From Atrichornis clamosus (taxonomy: Eukaryota; Chordata; Aves; Passeriformes; Menuridae), in assembly GCA_013400975.1 (NCBI GenBank), contig WBMZ01002902.1, positions 62,001 through 126,000 on the forward strand: a stretch of 64,000 nucleotides of DNA, given 5' to 3'. The translations under genes and the position numbers were made by a program. The notes under the pieces are model-generated. The model made no database searches. It was not told the DNA's origin and saw only the letters and a list, made by a program, of their open reading frames with translations. Of this stretch, positions 39,149-52,793 are shown piece after piece. Every line of letters begins with the position of its first letter. Position 1 is the first letter of the stretch.

Positions 39149-42100
39149 GCCAATTCTGCTGTTCCTGGGACTGGCAGCAGCATTAGAAAACTCTGGGCAC
39201 TATAAATCAGAATAAGTGCACCAGTAAAGTTTACTTCTTCTCTAGTTCACTTGGAAAACCCCACTTAAGAGGATGGCAGCTTGACAAATATCCATGCTTG
39301 GAATAATAACCTGCCCCTGAAGTGTATCATTTTTGCAGTCCTTCTTGGGTTAAACAGCACCTTTAGATGAGCAGACAATAACTTTCTTCTTGCTTTTAAA
39401 ATGATAATATACAGATGACCATTAAAAAAAGTTACTATTAAATAAGTTGCTGGACTTGTTATATATTTAAAATCTGTAAACAATTTGTCCTGAGTCTTAA
39501 AGAGAGACAGCTATAAATGCTACATAATAAAAAAACTGCACTGAGAATGTTTTAAAATTCATCAAAATTCATAAAAATGTTTTTTGTTTTGTTCAGTGTT
39601 GGATAATGCAGGGTCCTGGGCGTGCTGGCTCACACCTCTGGTGACCACAGCACGCTCAGAGTTCTCCAGAGAGATCCCTGACAAGGATGGAGCAGAAGAA
39701 ACACACCAAAGAAACCTTTCTTCCAGCTAGTGAAGTGGCTGCTGCTAATTGTGCTAGGAGTGGACGATTTTCCAAACATTTTGAGCAAAGCTGGAAAAGG
39801 GCAGGAACACAAATATAGAGTGAGGCTGTGCCCTGGCCAAGAAAACCCATCCAAGAGGCACCACAAAGTCACCTCCAGTTTCTCAGTGGGCTTGGAGGCA
39901 GTAAAAGTTTTCCATTGGTTTTACTGGGTGTACTCTTTAAAAATTACAAATTCATCTCCACAAACGTGACATACACTTTGTCACATAATCTTTGACAGCA
40001 AGGCTTTCATGACAGAAACTCCTCCCAGGTAAACAAACATCACCTAATATTCCAATCTCAAAAATGTGACTATTTTGCTAAGCAAGTCTGTAGCTGCTGG
40101 GCCCAGGCTGGTGGCACTCTGGGAGATGGCCAGAAATACATGTTCCTTTTCTCTCTTTTCAGGCTCAAATATAATCCTGAAGATATTAAAAAATTCATGA
40201 TACTAAATATTTAAATTCTTCCACCCTGCTGGCCTGGATACTTCTACATTCACCAAGAAAAGAAAAAAAAGAGAGTTCTAAGAAACTAAAAACAGAAACC
40301 AAGTGAAACAGAAAAAAAGGTGTGTTCAGCAAAGACAGGTGAGTGTTTGGGAAATAATAGCTTTAGTCAAAGCATGACCCCTCCGAAGGGAACTGCCACT
40401 GTCCCAACAAGGGATGTTCTCAAGGCTTTCTGGGATGGCCTTTTAACAGGAAACACTTTATGAAACATGTGTTAAGAACCACTAGACTGAATCCAAAATC
40501 ATTTATTCTCTTTTGATATTTATTAACTGAGACATCCAGATCTCCTCTCACACTATTTTTACCAGTTGCCATTTATGTTTTCCAGACACACATGAGCCAG
40601 AATTACCCACAAATCCATGGAAAAATGTTGATGTTGATATACTGAATATAGAAAACACATGAGCAAACATCTTCCAGATATGTTATTAAAACGAAAGTAA
40701 TAAAGTTTATCCAACTCTGCAAATGTAAAGACAGAAAAATCCTAACAAGTGATACGCCTGTATGGCCTTGGCAATTTTACTTTTAAATGCAACCTCAAAG
40801 CATTCAAAACAAATGGAGCATTTCTTTCATTTCCAGCCACATGAGTGATGCTGAATTAATATATGGGTCACATTTGAGGGACTGTGCTCCAATATTAGGC
40901 CTTTAAATACAACCTTTTGTTTCTTATTTCTTTTTTCCCATCCTCTTTTCTATTATCCTGGTTATATGAGGTACTTTAACCCTTTAGCTCTTCAAGGTTT
41001 TATTCACCTGGATGCAGCTGCAACCACAGCACCAGGTCATTTTACTGCAGTACCAAAAATTTGTGTGGTTACTCCTTGTGCTGTGATCAGCAACAATAAT
41101 TTAGAACTCAGAGGGAAGATTTAATCATGGGTAAATTATTTTCCAGAACGGTTTACAAATACAGTCCTTGGAATCTGAACCCACTGGGATTGCCCCAAGT
41201 TCTGAAATCCCTGAGACAATTTCCTTTTTAGGATTTTATATGAACGTGATCTACGGAAAGCAAGAGGGGCGAGAAGCCATGTTACACAACTCTCTTTCCT
41301 CACGTTTAGGCAAAATGCTTAATATGAGCCCAATCTGCCAATGGCACCCACATGACAGAGCTCTGCATCTGTGTGCCCATATGAGTGCTTAATCTGCCTG
41401 TTTCATAAGATAATTACTGGAGGAGACACTAATATTATCCATAATCACTGGGCTTTTGTTACGTCTAAATCAGTCAAGTTCACACATCAGTTTGCAGAGA
41501 ACTTTGAACTCTTCATTGAACACATTCACAAAAACTCTTTGGGTTCTTTACATCAGGCAAGATGTGAATAATCTATCCCCCTGATTTCTCTAGTTAATAA
41601 AAGAGCATGAATTCTCTCAAAATAATGGTATTGAAATAGAAAATAATGTGGAGCATGTTAAATCCCCTTAAAGGAAATTCTAGCACTGAAATGTTGTGCG
41701 GAAAATGATTTCTGCAGTTTGCAAACCAGTCCTGCAGAAATGTTAGAGAGAAAACTCTCCATTCCTGCCTAGTGAGAGCCCAAAAGTTTCTTAAAGGAAC
41801 CAGGATAGTGATTTTCTCTCCCATATTTCTGAAAATCATACATCATTCATCATCTGGGACACATCTATGTCCTGCAGTAGGTATGCACAAGTATATTTAT
41901 TTACACACACAAAGATGTTCAATACAAGTATTAAGAATTAAGAAAATGAAGTTATGCAGTGCTAAATAGTAGAGGCAAACAAAACTTATCAAACATGCAT
42001 GAAAGTGATCCATACATAAATGGCAGTGAGGAAATGTTCTTTATATATCATCTTCTGCATATTCACTGCATGAGAATAAAATGTTTTCGAATGATAAATA

Positions 42101-45100
42101 CGAGTCTTTGTCAAATTCCTCACTCAGTATAAAAAATGATCTTTGCCAATGCGAGAAAACCACTGTAATTCCTAACAAAATGCTATTTGTGTGGTTTGTC
42201 TGGATATGTTTTTTGACAGTGCTGCTCTCCTGCCGACCAAGGGGATCTGACATCTGGGGAAGGAAGCCCCAGGCTCGGGTTTCAGCATCGTCAGGGGGCA
42301 CAGAGCCGGGCAGGAGGGATGCGAGGGAGTGGCCTCGTCTGCAGGCAAACAACACCAAGCCGGTGATCCCACAACAAACCCGACACCCCCGGGGAGATGA
42401 GCTCCTTGCTGACAGACCCGGAGCCTCCTCTCCTGGGATGTCTCTTTCCATGACTCAGCCACTGGTTTTAATGATGATCTCTCGCTGTTCGTGACCCAAG
42501 GGAAGGCATTAATCAAAGCGCTGCTGCTTGATGAAAGCATTAATAATATATCTTACAGCAGCAGGACTCTATATTAAAGGGAGGCTAAACCAGCTTTGGG
42601 AAGAGAGGTGTTTTCCTTCATTAAATGTCAGAGGAGAAAAGTCCCAAAAACTCAGCAAAACCAAGACTTGCCAACGAGGAAAACGATTCTTGTCACTCTA
42701 GTTCTGCTGATTTCAAAGAAAAATGCACAAAATGGGATGTTTTAGCAGGGGGCTGAGGTGACCCCACACCTCCAACCCCCTCCCTTGTAGTTTGCCAAAG
42801 AGAGGAGGGCTCTCTCCTGCCAGAGGAGGTTCCTATCCACGGATCACGCCGGTGGGGATAACTGCTGTGGCTCCGTGCTTCCCTATCCCTTTGGAAACAT
42901 TCCCGCTTGATTCCTGTGGGATAATTCACTTGGTTAGGTCATTTTAGGAGCCCAACTTTCCTTTTCTAAAAGAGTGGGGTATCTGTTATGGGTCAAAAGT
43001 TCCCAGAATCAACTTTAATAAGTAAGAAACAACTTTTCCTATAAACAGCAAGATTCGCAACAGTGGAACCAGACTGGAAAAGGATGAAGCAATAAAAATA
43101 TTAAGATTGACAGCAGTGTCCTCTTTCATTCATAAATGTGATGATTCCATTTGTTTTGCAATAATGATATTTTGCACAAGTGAACAGCTTAAAAAGAACA
43201 TTAAATCAAAATGTGTCAATGCAATAAAAACATTTCAAAATCCCTGGCCTGATTTTCTACTCACTTAAATCTCTTTTTGCTGGTGTAATCCCATGGAATA
43301 TAATAGCTTTGTTCTTTAGGGGATAAAATCAGATGCAGAAATGAAGTTACAAATGGAAAAGGTTCCAAAAAGTCACAACTTCCTGTTCTGTGCAGTGTGA
43401 CAAAGTCAGAAACTGGCAGAAGTCATGCGGTGTCTAAAATTTTCTCTAGGTAAGAAGACAAATGAAGAGACAAAAGTTAAAGCTCATGTTAGTCAGTATT
43501 AAACAACACCATCTGAAACACTCCCAGAGAGGTGTGACCAAGAAATGAACATCTACAAACCAGAAATTCCCAAACAAAAACTCACAGAAGGCTGAGTATC
43601 CTTTAATACGTGTCTTCATTTTACCTCCAGCATGGACCAAATATTCCAGACTCCACAACTTCAAATACACAGCTGGACTTATTCCTTACTTATACAGGCA
43701 TCAAACATCAGTCTCCCTTAAAAAATGGAATTCTAAATGCCAGGATATCAGAAATACAGAAAGTTACTCAGTGAAGGAGCCTGAGAAAATAAGAAAACAC
43801 CTTTAATCCCTATGATTTCCATATCCAGTATTATTACAACACAGACATTGATCTGGAAGAAAAACATGGAATATAAATTCAAGGAAGAAATACCAGGACA
43901 CCAGAAAAATCACCCTTTTACAAGACCTGTGCATTATTTTAATTGATTTATTGTACTGTTGTCTTGGACATGTTCAAAAGTACTGAATTCCCTTCATAAA
44001 TATTTGTGTTTCCTCCAAAACCTATTTTGTTGTTATTTCTTTGTTGAGGAGTTCCTTGTGCAGACACAAACGAAGAGATGGATTCTCTTGTCTTTATCTG
44101 AAACAAATATTACAAGCAATAGTGATAAAGTCACTTTCCTGTCAATTATGTATTGAACTGTGAGGCAGATAACTGAGAAGCTTATGGCTTCTGCACAAAA
44201 ATGATCAAACAATAATTTAAAGAATGCTAATAATAAACCAGCTGGCACTTTTTAGGGCTTTCTTATGATTACAGCATCTTAAATGAGTCAGTCATGAGAT
44301 TGTGTTTTTGAAGAATCCACACTCATACCAAAAGATGACAAAACCCTCAGTAAAATCAAAAGGATGGATAGGTTCTACTTTTGTCTTTAAGTCAGCCCAG
44401 ACAAACAAAACTGTAGCTGAGTATATCTGGAGAAAAGAAGGAAAACATTTGCTGATATTGTGACACATCCCCTACAACCTCATCCGAGGAAGGGCACGAT
44501 AAAGGACAACCCCAAGTTCAGGAGCACAGGGTGGGACAGGGTGAGGCGGTCACAAGCACTTTGCTATGCCAGCATCACAAAAGGGCCAGCAGGAAATCAG
44601 CATTCCGTATGCCTGGGATCAGTAATTAAAAATTGATTTTTAAAAACTTGAATGTAGTGGAAATAAAGGGATATGGGAGTGCTCGTATCTCCAGGTTGCA
44701 CCTCCAACCAGAAGAGCGTGGCCCTTATAACAAATTCACTCCAGGTTCCATCTATTGGCACATAAAATCAGATCACTTATTGAACAGTCAGGGATGCACC
44801 TAGTTTTTTATTGGAGCTGTAAATGTAAAGAAATTAAAATCTTTTTAAAACAAGTTATTTTGTATATTTTATAAAGGTGTGCAGCTTCGGACTACAAATC
44901 AGCAGTTTGCTCTTACTCTGAAGACGTCCCAGGAGAGATACGTGGTGTGAATCTGGCAGAACAAAGCTTCAGAAAAGCAAAGAATTAGCAGTGGAATTTA
45001 TTATGAAAGGATGAAGTTCAAACATATAACCATTAGCCAGCTAAGTCCATTGCAAATAGCTTCTGGAAGGAATTACAACTCAAAGGACTCATTAGCTTAA

Positions 45101-48100
45101 GATGTGTTAATATCAGCCAAAGACTTTTACTGCCTGGAGTGAATTCAGAGTTGAAGATATGACTGATACTGACACTTCTTCTTGCAGACTTTTCTGCACA
45201 TGAGCTACAGCCCAGCTTTGCTTCCCTGGAGCCTCAAACATCCCTCTTTGGCCTTCCCTGAAAATGTGTGGTCCTTCCTTTCCTCCAACCAGTGCTGGCA
45301 GGTCCTGCTTGTCTTGTCCATGTGAACATTTTCTACTCACAGCTACAGGACACCCTTCAGTAGGACTGAAAGGAAGAGAATAACCCTGGGAGGGAGGAAA
45401 ACAGGATTCGGCCCTTCAATTATATGTATCAGGCAATTGGCCAACTAATGACAATTATGGAAATTCACCCCAGAGCCTCTCAGTGAAACCAGAGACCAAA
45501 TTTTGCTTTGAAAATGGGAAATATATTCATATGATACAAACCCACAGAGCCTGACTTAGTCTGCTGCATCTACTTCCAGGGTGAGCTTTCCAGGACAACA
45601 ACCATCTGTTTGTCCTGTGCTTGCACAAAACAGGAGGGTGTCAAAGTCTATTCCTTGGATTCTTAAGCTCTGCTGCAACACCACTAATGACTAAGTAATA
45701 GGGAAAACAATCTTGTCTTAGACACCAGAGAGCCAGCACTGACTTCTAGGCAATATTAGTGTAAGAAAACATTGGGGTTTGCTGGAAGTCACAGAGCCAT
45801 AATCAAAAACATCTCAGAAAGTCCATGGTAAGGTAGAAGTGCTACAGAGGTTGTTGTGTCCTGAAACGCTTCTTCCTCTGAGTTGTAATACAAGTTACGA
45901 GCTAATATCACCTCACATGAAAACAATAACACTTCTGTAACTGTGTCATAATTGGGAGCACCACTGGAACGTGAATCTGGAACGTCCTTCCAAAGCCCTG
46001 CAGTCAGAAAAAATTATCTTGGAATATGAAGCTTCACAAAGCCTTTTCTGAAAATTAAGATCTCATCCTAAACCCAGGAAAACATTATAGCACTTCTTAT
46101 TTTTCTAATCAGCTTTAGTTCTTTCCTTCTTATATCATCAGTAATGAAGAACTCACAGTCCAAGCTGCGCCCTCCCTGCCCTTGGGTCCCTCAGCTCTCA
46201 GACGTCACTGAACTCTGCCCGAACTTTGTGATAATTCTGTTGACAAGGCAGAAATAGGAAGATGATTTAGCTGCTTTTCTGCTGGCGGGATTGCTTCCCC
46301 AAAGCTGGAGGAGAGCAGCAGCCTCAGGACCAGCAGCAGTTCTGCCTCTGAGCCCAAGCAGGCAGCTGGAGGTGCCGAGTGAAGCAGCAAAGTGCAGGTG
46401 TTTTTCCTTAGTCATTGTTCAGAGCGGGCTGTGCATCCGAGTGATGCCCTCTGCTCATCTTGTGTGTAGATCACATCACCTGGAGCACTCTCGCTGTTTT
46501 TATCTGCTGATGCATTTACAGATGAGAGAAGCAAGCAGCTGCATTGATTTGACAAGATTTTGCAGTAAAAGAGGAGAGTACCAGCACTAGTACCCTGCAC
46601 TGTCCCCTAATGAATAAAAAGATGCACTTTGTTGCTTGGTTCCATCACCACGGTCCAATACACCAGGATGACTCCTGAGAGGGAAACAGGCTGGGGAAAG
46701 TTCCTCTGAAAAGGGCAATTACTGCTAAAAAGTACGAAATGGCAGCAGCAATAAACCCCAGGAGCAATCAGAGTGTGGAAGGTTGTGGAAACTCACCCTG
46801 TACATGATTAGGAACCAGGGTGTCGTGAAGGGCTGCACCAAGAACAGCATCAGGGAAAGCTTACTGGTACTTCTGCTGCCTGTATTCCTTTAGGAGCTCA
46901 GGGCAATTTGGGTTATTTCATTCTAATCAAAATCTTTTCCAATTTCTAATCCCTTCAGCAGATTAAATATTACTAGAAGGAAAATCGACACCCACACACA
47001 AAGCCTGGGCTGGGCCATTGAGTGCAGTTATCTACTGGAGGTCATTAAGGTTGAAAGACAGGCCCTTTTGGCCAGCTAAATACCCAGCAGGGAAGGACAA
47101 GCAACAGGAGAGATCTCTATCACCCTCTAAGTAGTTTCTTGTTCTCTGCTGTCGAAATAAATAGTCTGGAATGAATAAAATTCAAATTAGTCTCCGTTCA
47201 GTGAGATGGAGCTACGCCAAGTGCTGCCATTTACTGAAGTCCTTTTACATCGCTGCTAAAAAGGAAAGTTCTAAACAGTGACATCTTGGAGGCAGGATTT
47301 GTTCTAGGCACAGGCTGTGAACAAAATGTATGCACTAATGTAAAATTACTACAGACTTGCAGCCCATACCTAAACATTACTGAGGGTATAAACAAATAGG
47401 GTGGTAATTTCTACTTACTTCAAGAAAAGGAGTTCTTGGACGCATGTTTATTGTGTTTTTCCACGTGAAGTTGTTCAAATGAACTGCGAAAATTCTGACT
47501 TGAATACATGAAGAAATATTACAGGCACAACGAGCCTTCCAATTCAGTTTTCTCCCTTGCTTGCTGCCACACGTTTATATGTAACTCACTGCCTGGATAT
47601 TTCCCAGGCAAGCAATAAGAGACCAAGTGGTAACGAAGTTATTTCACTCAAACATTGGGTGTATTTCGAGCCACACTCATATTTCAGCATCTCCTGTACC
47701 CTTCATGTCTTGTTGTTTATCAAAGGAGCAATGAAAAGGGGCCTGGGAATGAGGAGTAGAAGGATATGAATTATTGAAAGGGACTAGGAAGAAAGCACTG
47801 CAGAAACAGGAGGATCTGTCATTAAAGCTCCAGGTAAGAGGTTTTAAAGCACAAATGAGAGAAGTGAATGTGAAAATGCTCTGAGTGGTGTTTGTGCTGC
47901 TTAAGGGAGAGTAGGGGGTGTTACTTTCACTGTTTAGAGCAGTGTGTCTTGCCCTGACTCAAGGGTAAAACCATCCTCCCAAACCCCATCCTCTCCTGCT
48001 TGCACTCATCCAGACCAGCCACTGTCTGGCAACACCTAGCAGGACAAAACCTCTGGCTAGAAGAGCGACTTCACTGGAAATGTTCCTGCTTCTTCAGGAG

Positions 48101-48418
48101 TGTACTTGGCATTTTATTTAAGATATTTTCTGTTGTCTAGTCCAGGCATTCAGCCTGAAATTTTGGGTCTTTCCTGAATCACGCAAAGAAGGATTCCCTT
48201 TCACTTCATGCTAACACCCACTCGACAGCTGTGGATGGTGGTCATGTCACTGATAAACTCCTAAATTCTTTTGCCTTTCCTTCATAAGACAAAACTCTCA
48301 TTGTCAACCCCACTCACTTCAAATTCTACCGATCTCTTTCAAACATTGAAATCCAAAGCTGCAGGAAGTGAAAATGTGGCACTACTCCCATTTAATCCAT
48401 GATCCATAGCATCTTTAT

Positions 48419-48431
48419 AAAAAAAAAAAAA
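48419..48431 (+). repeat. Poly-A run (13 bases)
   Basis: A simple homopolymer with no retroposon body recognised next to it. Confidence 0.8.
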
Positions 48432-51400
48432 TCTCTACAAGCATCTTTTGATTAGTCTGGTGGATGGACTAAATAAATGGAGTAATTTTATGCTTTGCTT
48501 TATGCTACCCCATCATATTATAAAACCAACCAGCATTTCTGCTTTCCAGACTCTTGCTTTTCATTGCATTCATCCCTCTTCCCCCTTTATGTGTGGTTTG
48601 CTTTAGATTAACCCTCCATAGTGGACACAGTCATTTCCTCAGGTTCAGCCTGATTTTATGAATGCCTACCATTTTCTCAAATCTCTCTAGCTCTGTCTCT
48701 CTATCTATCTTGCCAGACATTTCCCTTGATTTTATTGTTAATTAATGCATCTCCGCATGTTTACAACAAAAGCTGGCTTATAAACATGGCTCACAGATCC
48801 ATTCCTTGCCCAGCCTCAGTCACACCTTCGCTGACACAGCATAATCATAATGTTTAGATTATAGTGAATGAAACATTTGCTGATTATTTTTCCTCTCTGG
48901 CCTTTTAGCAGTTGCAGCTGATAAGCCCTCATGACTTTGTAGGATAAGAGGAGGTAGGGAATACAGCTGGAGAGCAGAGTGATGCCTTTGCAGAAGGTAA
49001 TGGCAGCTTTGGGCAGGGAGATCACACAGAGCACTTGTATCTCCCGAAACTTCCCAATCCTTGTGCCAAGCCAGCTCTCCAGTGTGCCTTCAAGCAGCTC
49101 AAAAGTTCCTCTACATGAAGGGTTGATCAAGCAGCCAGAGGTCAGGGAAAAGTGGAAAACACCTGTTGACAGCAGGACAGGAATTTTAGCAACCCTTTGG
49201 GGTCTGCAGTACTGAAGATTTTCCCTGCTGAAGCCTGGCAGTCCTGTGTGATGGGAGGGGTCTGACCTGGGGGAGCTAATGGGAATTTCCAGATAAACAG
49301 GGAAAGGGTTTGTAGGGAGGAAGGAGCAAACCAAAGGTTTACTTTGGGAAATGTCTCTGCAGCTCTGAATTCACTTTTGAAATGTGAAGCTGCAAAGCTC
49401 CAGGGTTGACAGACAGGCCTGACGAGGGCGATGAGGGAACAGCTTGGCTCATCACCCGATGGCGGGGTTTTAAAAAATGTTCAGTGTCAGCCTAATAAAG
49501 CCATCCCCAAAGCAAACGGTGGCACTCGCACAAGGAGGAAAAGCTCTGTCCTTCCCTCTCCAAGGGAAAAGTGGAACAGCCCTTCAGGGGTCTTGGATGG
49601 GGACCTCTCACAGCTTTGCAGAGGCTGCAGTGCAAGCAGGGGGTCTCCTTCCACCAGTTCCTAACATGATCAAATCGTAATATCTTTGTCTTTCAGCCTC
49701 AACCAGGCTAACATTTCATGGATTAAAACAGATACAGATCTCAATGAGGAGCCAGCAAAGATATTAAGAAGAGCTCGAGGGTACTTTTTAACAACTGGGT
49801 GGTACTATATGCACAACAATGTGGTTTATGCATATGGCTTTTAACACAAAGTCTCAAGGCTCGGGAAGAAATATAATTGGAATGATTTTTTATACTTTTT
49901 CTAACATTTAATGCATCATAAATGGAGAACTGGATTTGTATGGTAATTTGTTTGAATGGTATGGTATTAAGAAAAACAAGATGAAGAAATCAATCTCAGC
50001 AGTAAAAACTGAACACAAAATTCTCAGACCTTCCTTCACTAGTTTTAAATGACTTGAGAAATAAATCATAACAGGAGAGGCGGAAAAAAATCAACATCAT
50101 TCAGTATTCAAACCCACCTCAGCTGCTTAGCAATTCATGTTTTAATCTGGCAGTTTGTCACAGTAGCTAATGGAATTTTAACACTATTTCTCTTTCTGTT
50201 TGAAAACTGGAAGCACTTCTCCATTTTATTCTCAAGCTACATAACTTTAAATAATAAGTCTTTCTCGTAACTTACACACCTGTTAAAAAGCTGTCTCCTC
50301 CAGCAGAATTAGTTGAAGATCAACTTCTTGATACCTCTTGTTCTTCTGCCTGGATGGGAGCTTTTTGTCATATTTCAGTATTACAAACACAATTCTTACA
50401 AGACCACAGTGATTATATTTATTTGATTCATGACTGGGAAACCAAGGCATGTGATATTAAGTGATAAGGCTGGGATGCCAAAGATAGAGATAAGAGATAA
50501 ACAAAGACCTTCTGGATTGTAACCACAATATTACCTTTTCCCTTTTAATACTGCATCAGCCAATGGCAGATATTTCAGTGTGCACTGTAAGTCAGGTGTG
50601 AGCCCACGACCCTCTGAGCTCCAAAAACAACAGTATTTATAGACAGCCATACCCATAACAATGTACTTGAAACATCTGCTTAAAACCTTCTTCAAATTTT
50701 CTTCCTAGAAAGTTAACAACACCTTCTTCTGCCCATTACCGTCATCAAATTCTGAAATGGTGTTATTTTCTCTAACTCATGGTGGCACACGTGCAATCTC
50801 TCTGTCACCTGGCACCGAGCACACACCCTTCAGATAGCTTCTCTTTGAAGCGAAGCTTTCTCTGTCTTAATCATGGCTCTTGTTACCGACTGTAGAAATG
50901 CACGAAAATGGTAAAAAGCCCCAATCTTGGCACTCAAAGTGGTCAAGCATCAGGCTTTAGAGGGTCAGCAGAAAGAGAAGTTATTAACTCTGTGGCCGTA
51001 TCCTGTACTATGTATTGGATATTTGTGGTATTTCACTGATCCTGAGGTGGATCACTGAAATGACTTTTTTAACATCAGCCGTGAGAATGGTGTGATTCAT
51101 AAACACTTTGGAACTGAAATAAAAAGCACTTAGTAAGAAAAGCATTTATCTAGTTCCTGATTTTTATCTCCCTGAAGGGTTTACATTGTCAAGATGTTTT
51201 CAGCTCTGATAGAAACATCAAAATGCACAGTCCAAATGTGCCTGCAGAGTAAGAGAGAAAATGGAGGTTTGTACTCTTGAAGAAAACTTCATTTATCAGC
51301 AGCAGCCTCCTGCTGATTATCACCAGGGCATCTCTTTCCAACCCCTCAGCTGCTAAGTTCTCAGTGAGGTCAAAAATGCCCACCAAATTTGTTTCCTGAT

Positions 51401-52778
51401 GTGCACGTGGTTGGACAGATGTGCCCTTTGGTTCAGACTCCAACTAGGGAAGGTTGCCAGTGTTTCCAATAAATGTTTTGGCACCTCCTAATGCTCAGAC
51501 GTGGCAGAAAACTTTCCTCAACTTGTGTGTGGTGCTCAGGGTGAGATTGATCACCAGAACTGAAATCAGGAGAGGTTTGTTCTCCAGATCAGGTCATGAA
51601 AGCCTTGGGACTGCCTCCCTCTAAAGCACGACCCCACATTACCTGGGCAGTTCCACCTGATCCATCTCTCACCACGTGGAGAGGCAACAGCACTCAGCCT
51701 CAAGCCATGGCATCCAGCTTTTCCTCTGCCCTTGCCACACAACATTTTAATGCCCTAAATCCTTTTAAACCTAAGTGATTCATCCCTTATGCAAAACTAA
51801 TTGGGGTCGATGTAGGAATGATTATCCATTTGGGATTCCTTTCCTCGGGTACTGTTCATTAACAAGCATAATTTTCTAACTAGCCTAAAGGAAATGAGCA
51901 CAGAAAACTTCAGGAAGCTTCTGCAGAGTTGGTTCAGGTTCAGTCTTCATGCATGGAGAGGGGTGAAAGGACACAGAAATACGTGTGGTACATAGCGTGA
52001 ACCTTATTTTACATTTCCATAGCAAAGCAATGCCCCAATGGTTCATTTGCTTTAGTGCTAATTCGCCTGAGCAGAAGTGGCCCCTTTTGGCCTTCATCAG
52101 ACTTGACAGAGCAAAAATAAACTTTTATAAAGTCTAGGAAGGAAATAAGGAATAAAACACTGCCAGTGATACATGACTCAGTCTTCCAAGACAATTTGTG
52201 GCACAACAGGGCCGTGGATCATGACTGGGGTTTCCAAGGGCAGGGATGAACCAGCAATACATTATAAAAGTGCTTAACAAATCCAGGGCACTCACGGCCT
52301 GATTTACCACACATTCCTGGGTGATTGCAGCATCATTCTACTGGAATCAATAACGCTGCAACTTGGTAAGACTTGAATAATGAAGAGGTGAATCGAGTCC
52401 TTTACTGTCAATTTAATTATTCATACAAACCAGGCATTTGGCAAGAAAGGATATTTCTATTGCTTCATAAAGACAAATTATGAGGAAATAAATAGGAACA
52501 TGAAGCAAACATTGCTGGACTGAATAAAATGTTGGCATCAATCCTTAAAGTTTACCTTGCAATGTGTAATGTCATAATTAAACGAAAAAAAAAAGAAGGC
52601 TGAGCTATTCTTTATGGCCATTAAGTAATACAGGGTTCTGAAAAGATGCTGAATTTCCATGTTACCAGGCTATCTAAATCCAATTAAATCCAGAAGTGCT
52701 AACCACCTGTGAACACAATGGAAACATTTACACGAATTTTTGAGTGTTAAGATGCTCTTTTCAATCCCATGTAATTTC

Positions 52779-52793
52779 TTTTTTTTTTTTTTT
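52779..52793 (+). repeat. Poly-T run (15 bases)
   Basis: A simple homopolymer in an AT-rich setting. A minus-strand retroposon tail was considered, but no element follows. Confidence 0.8.

Noticed and set aside
42285..42305. CTCF-like core (CAGGGGGCAC at 42292-42301)
   Set aside because: Only the core half matches the consensus and the upstream half mismatches. A single partial match in 64 kb is expected by chance.
48816..49334. 172-codon minus-strand ORF with a hydrophobic stretch
   Set aside because: No family motif is recognisable and no splice or promoter context supports it. ORFs of this length occur by chance in 64 kb read in six frames.
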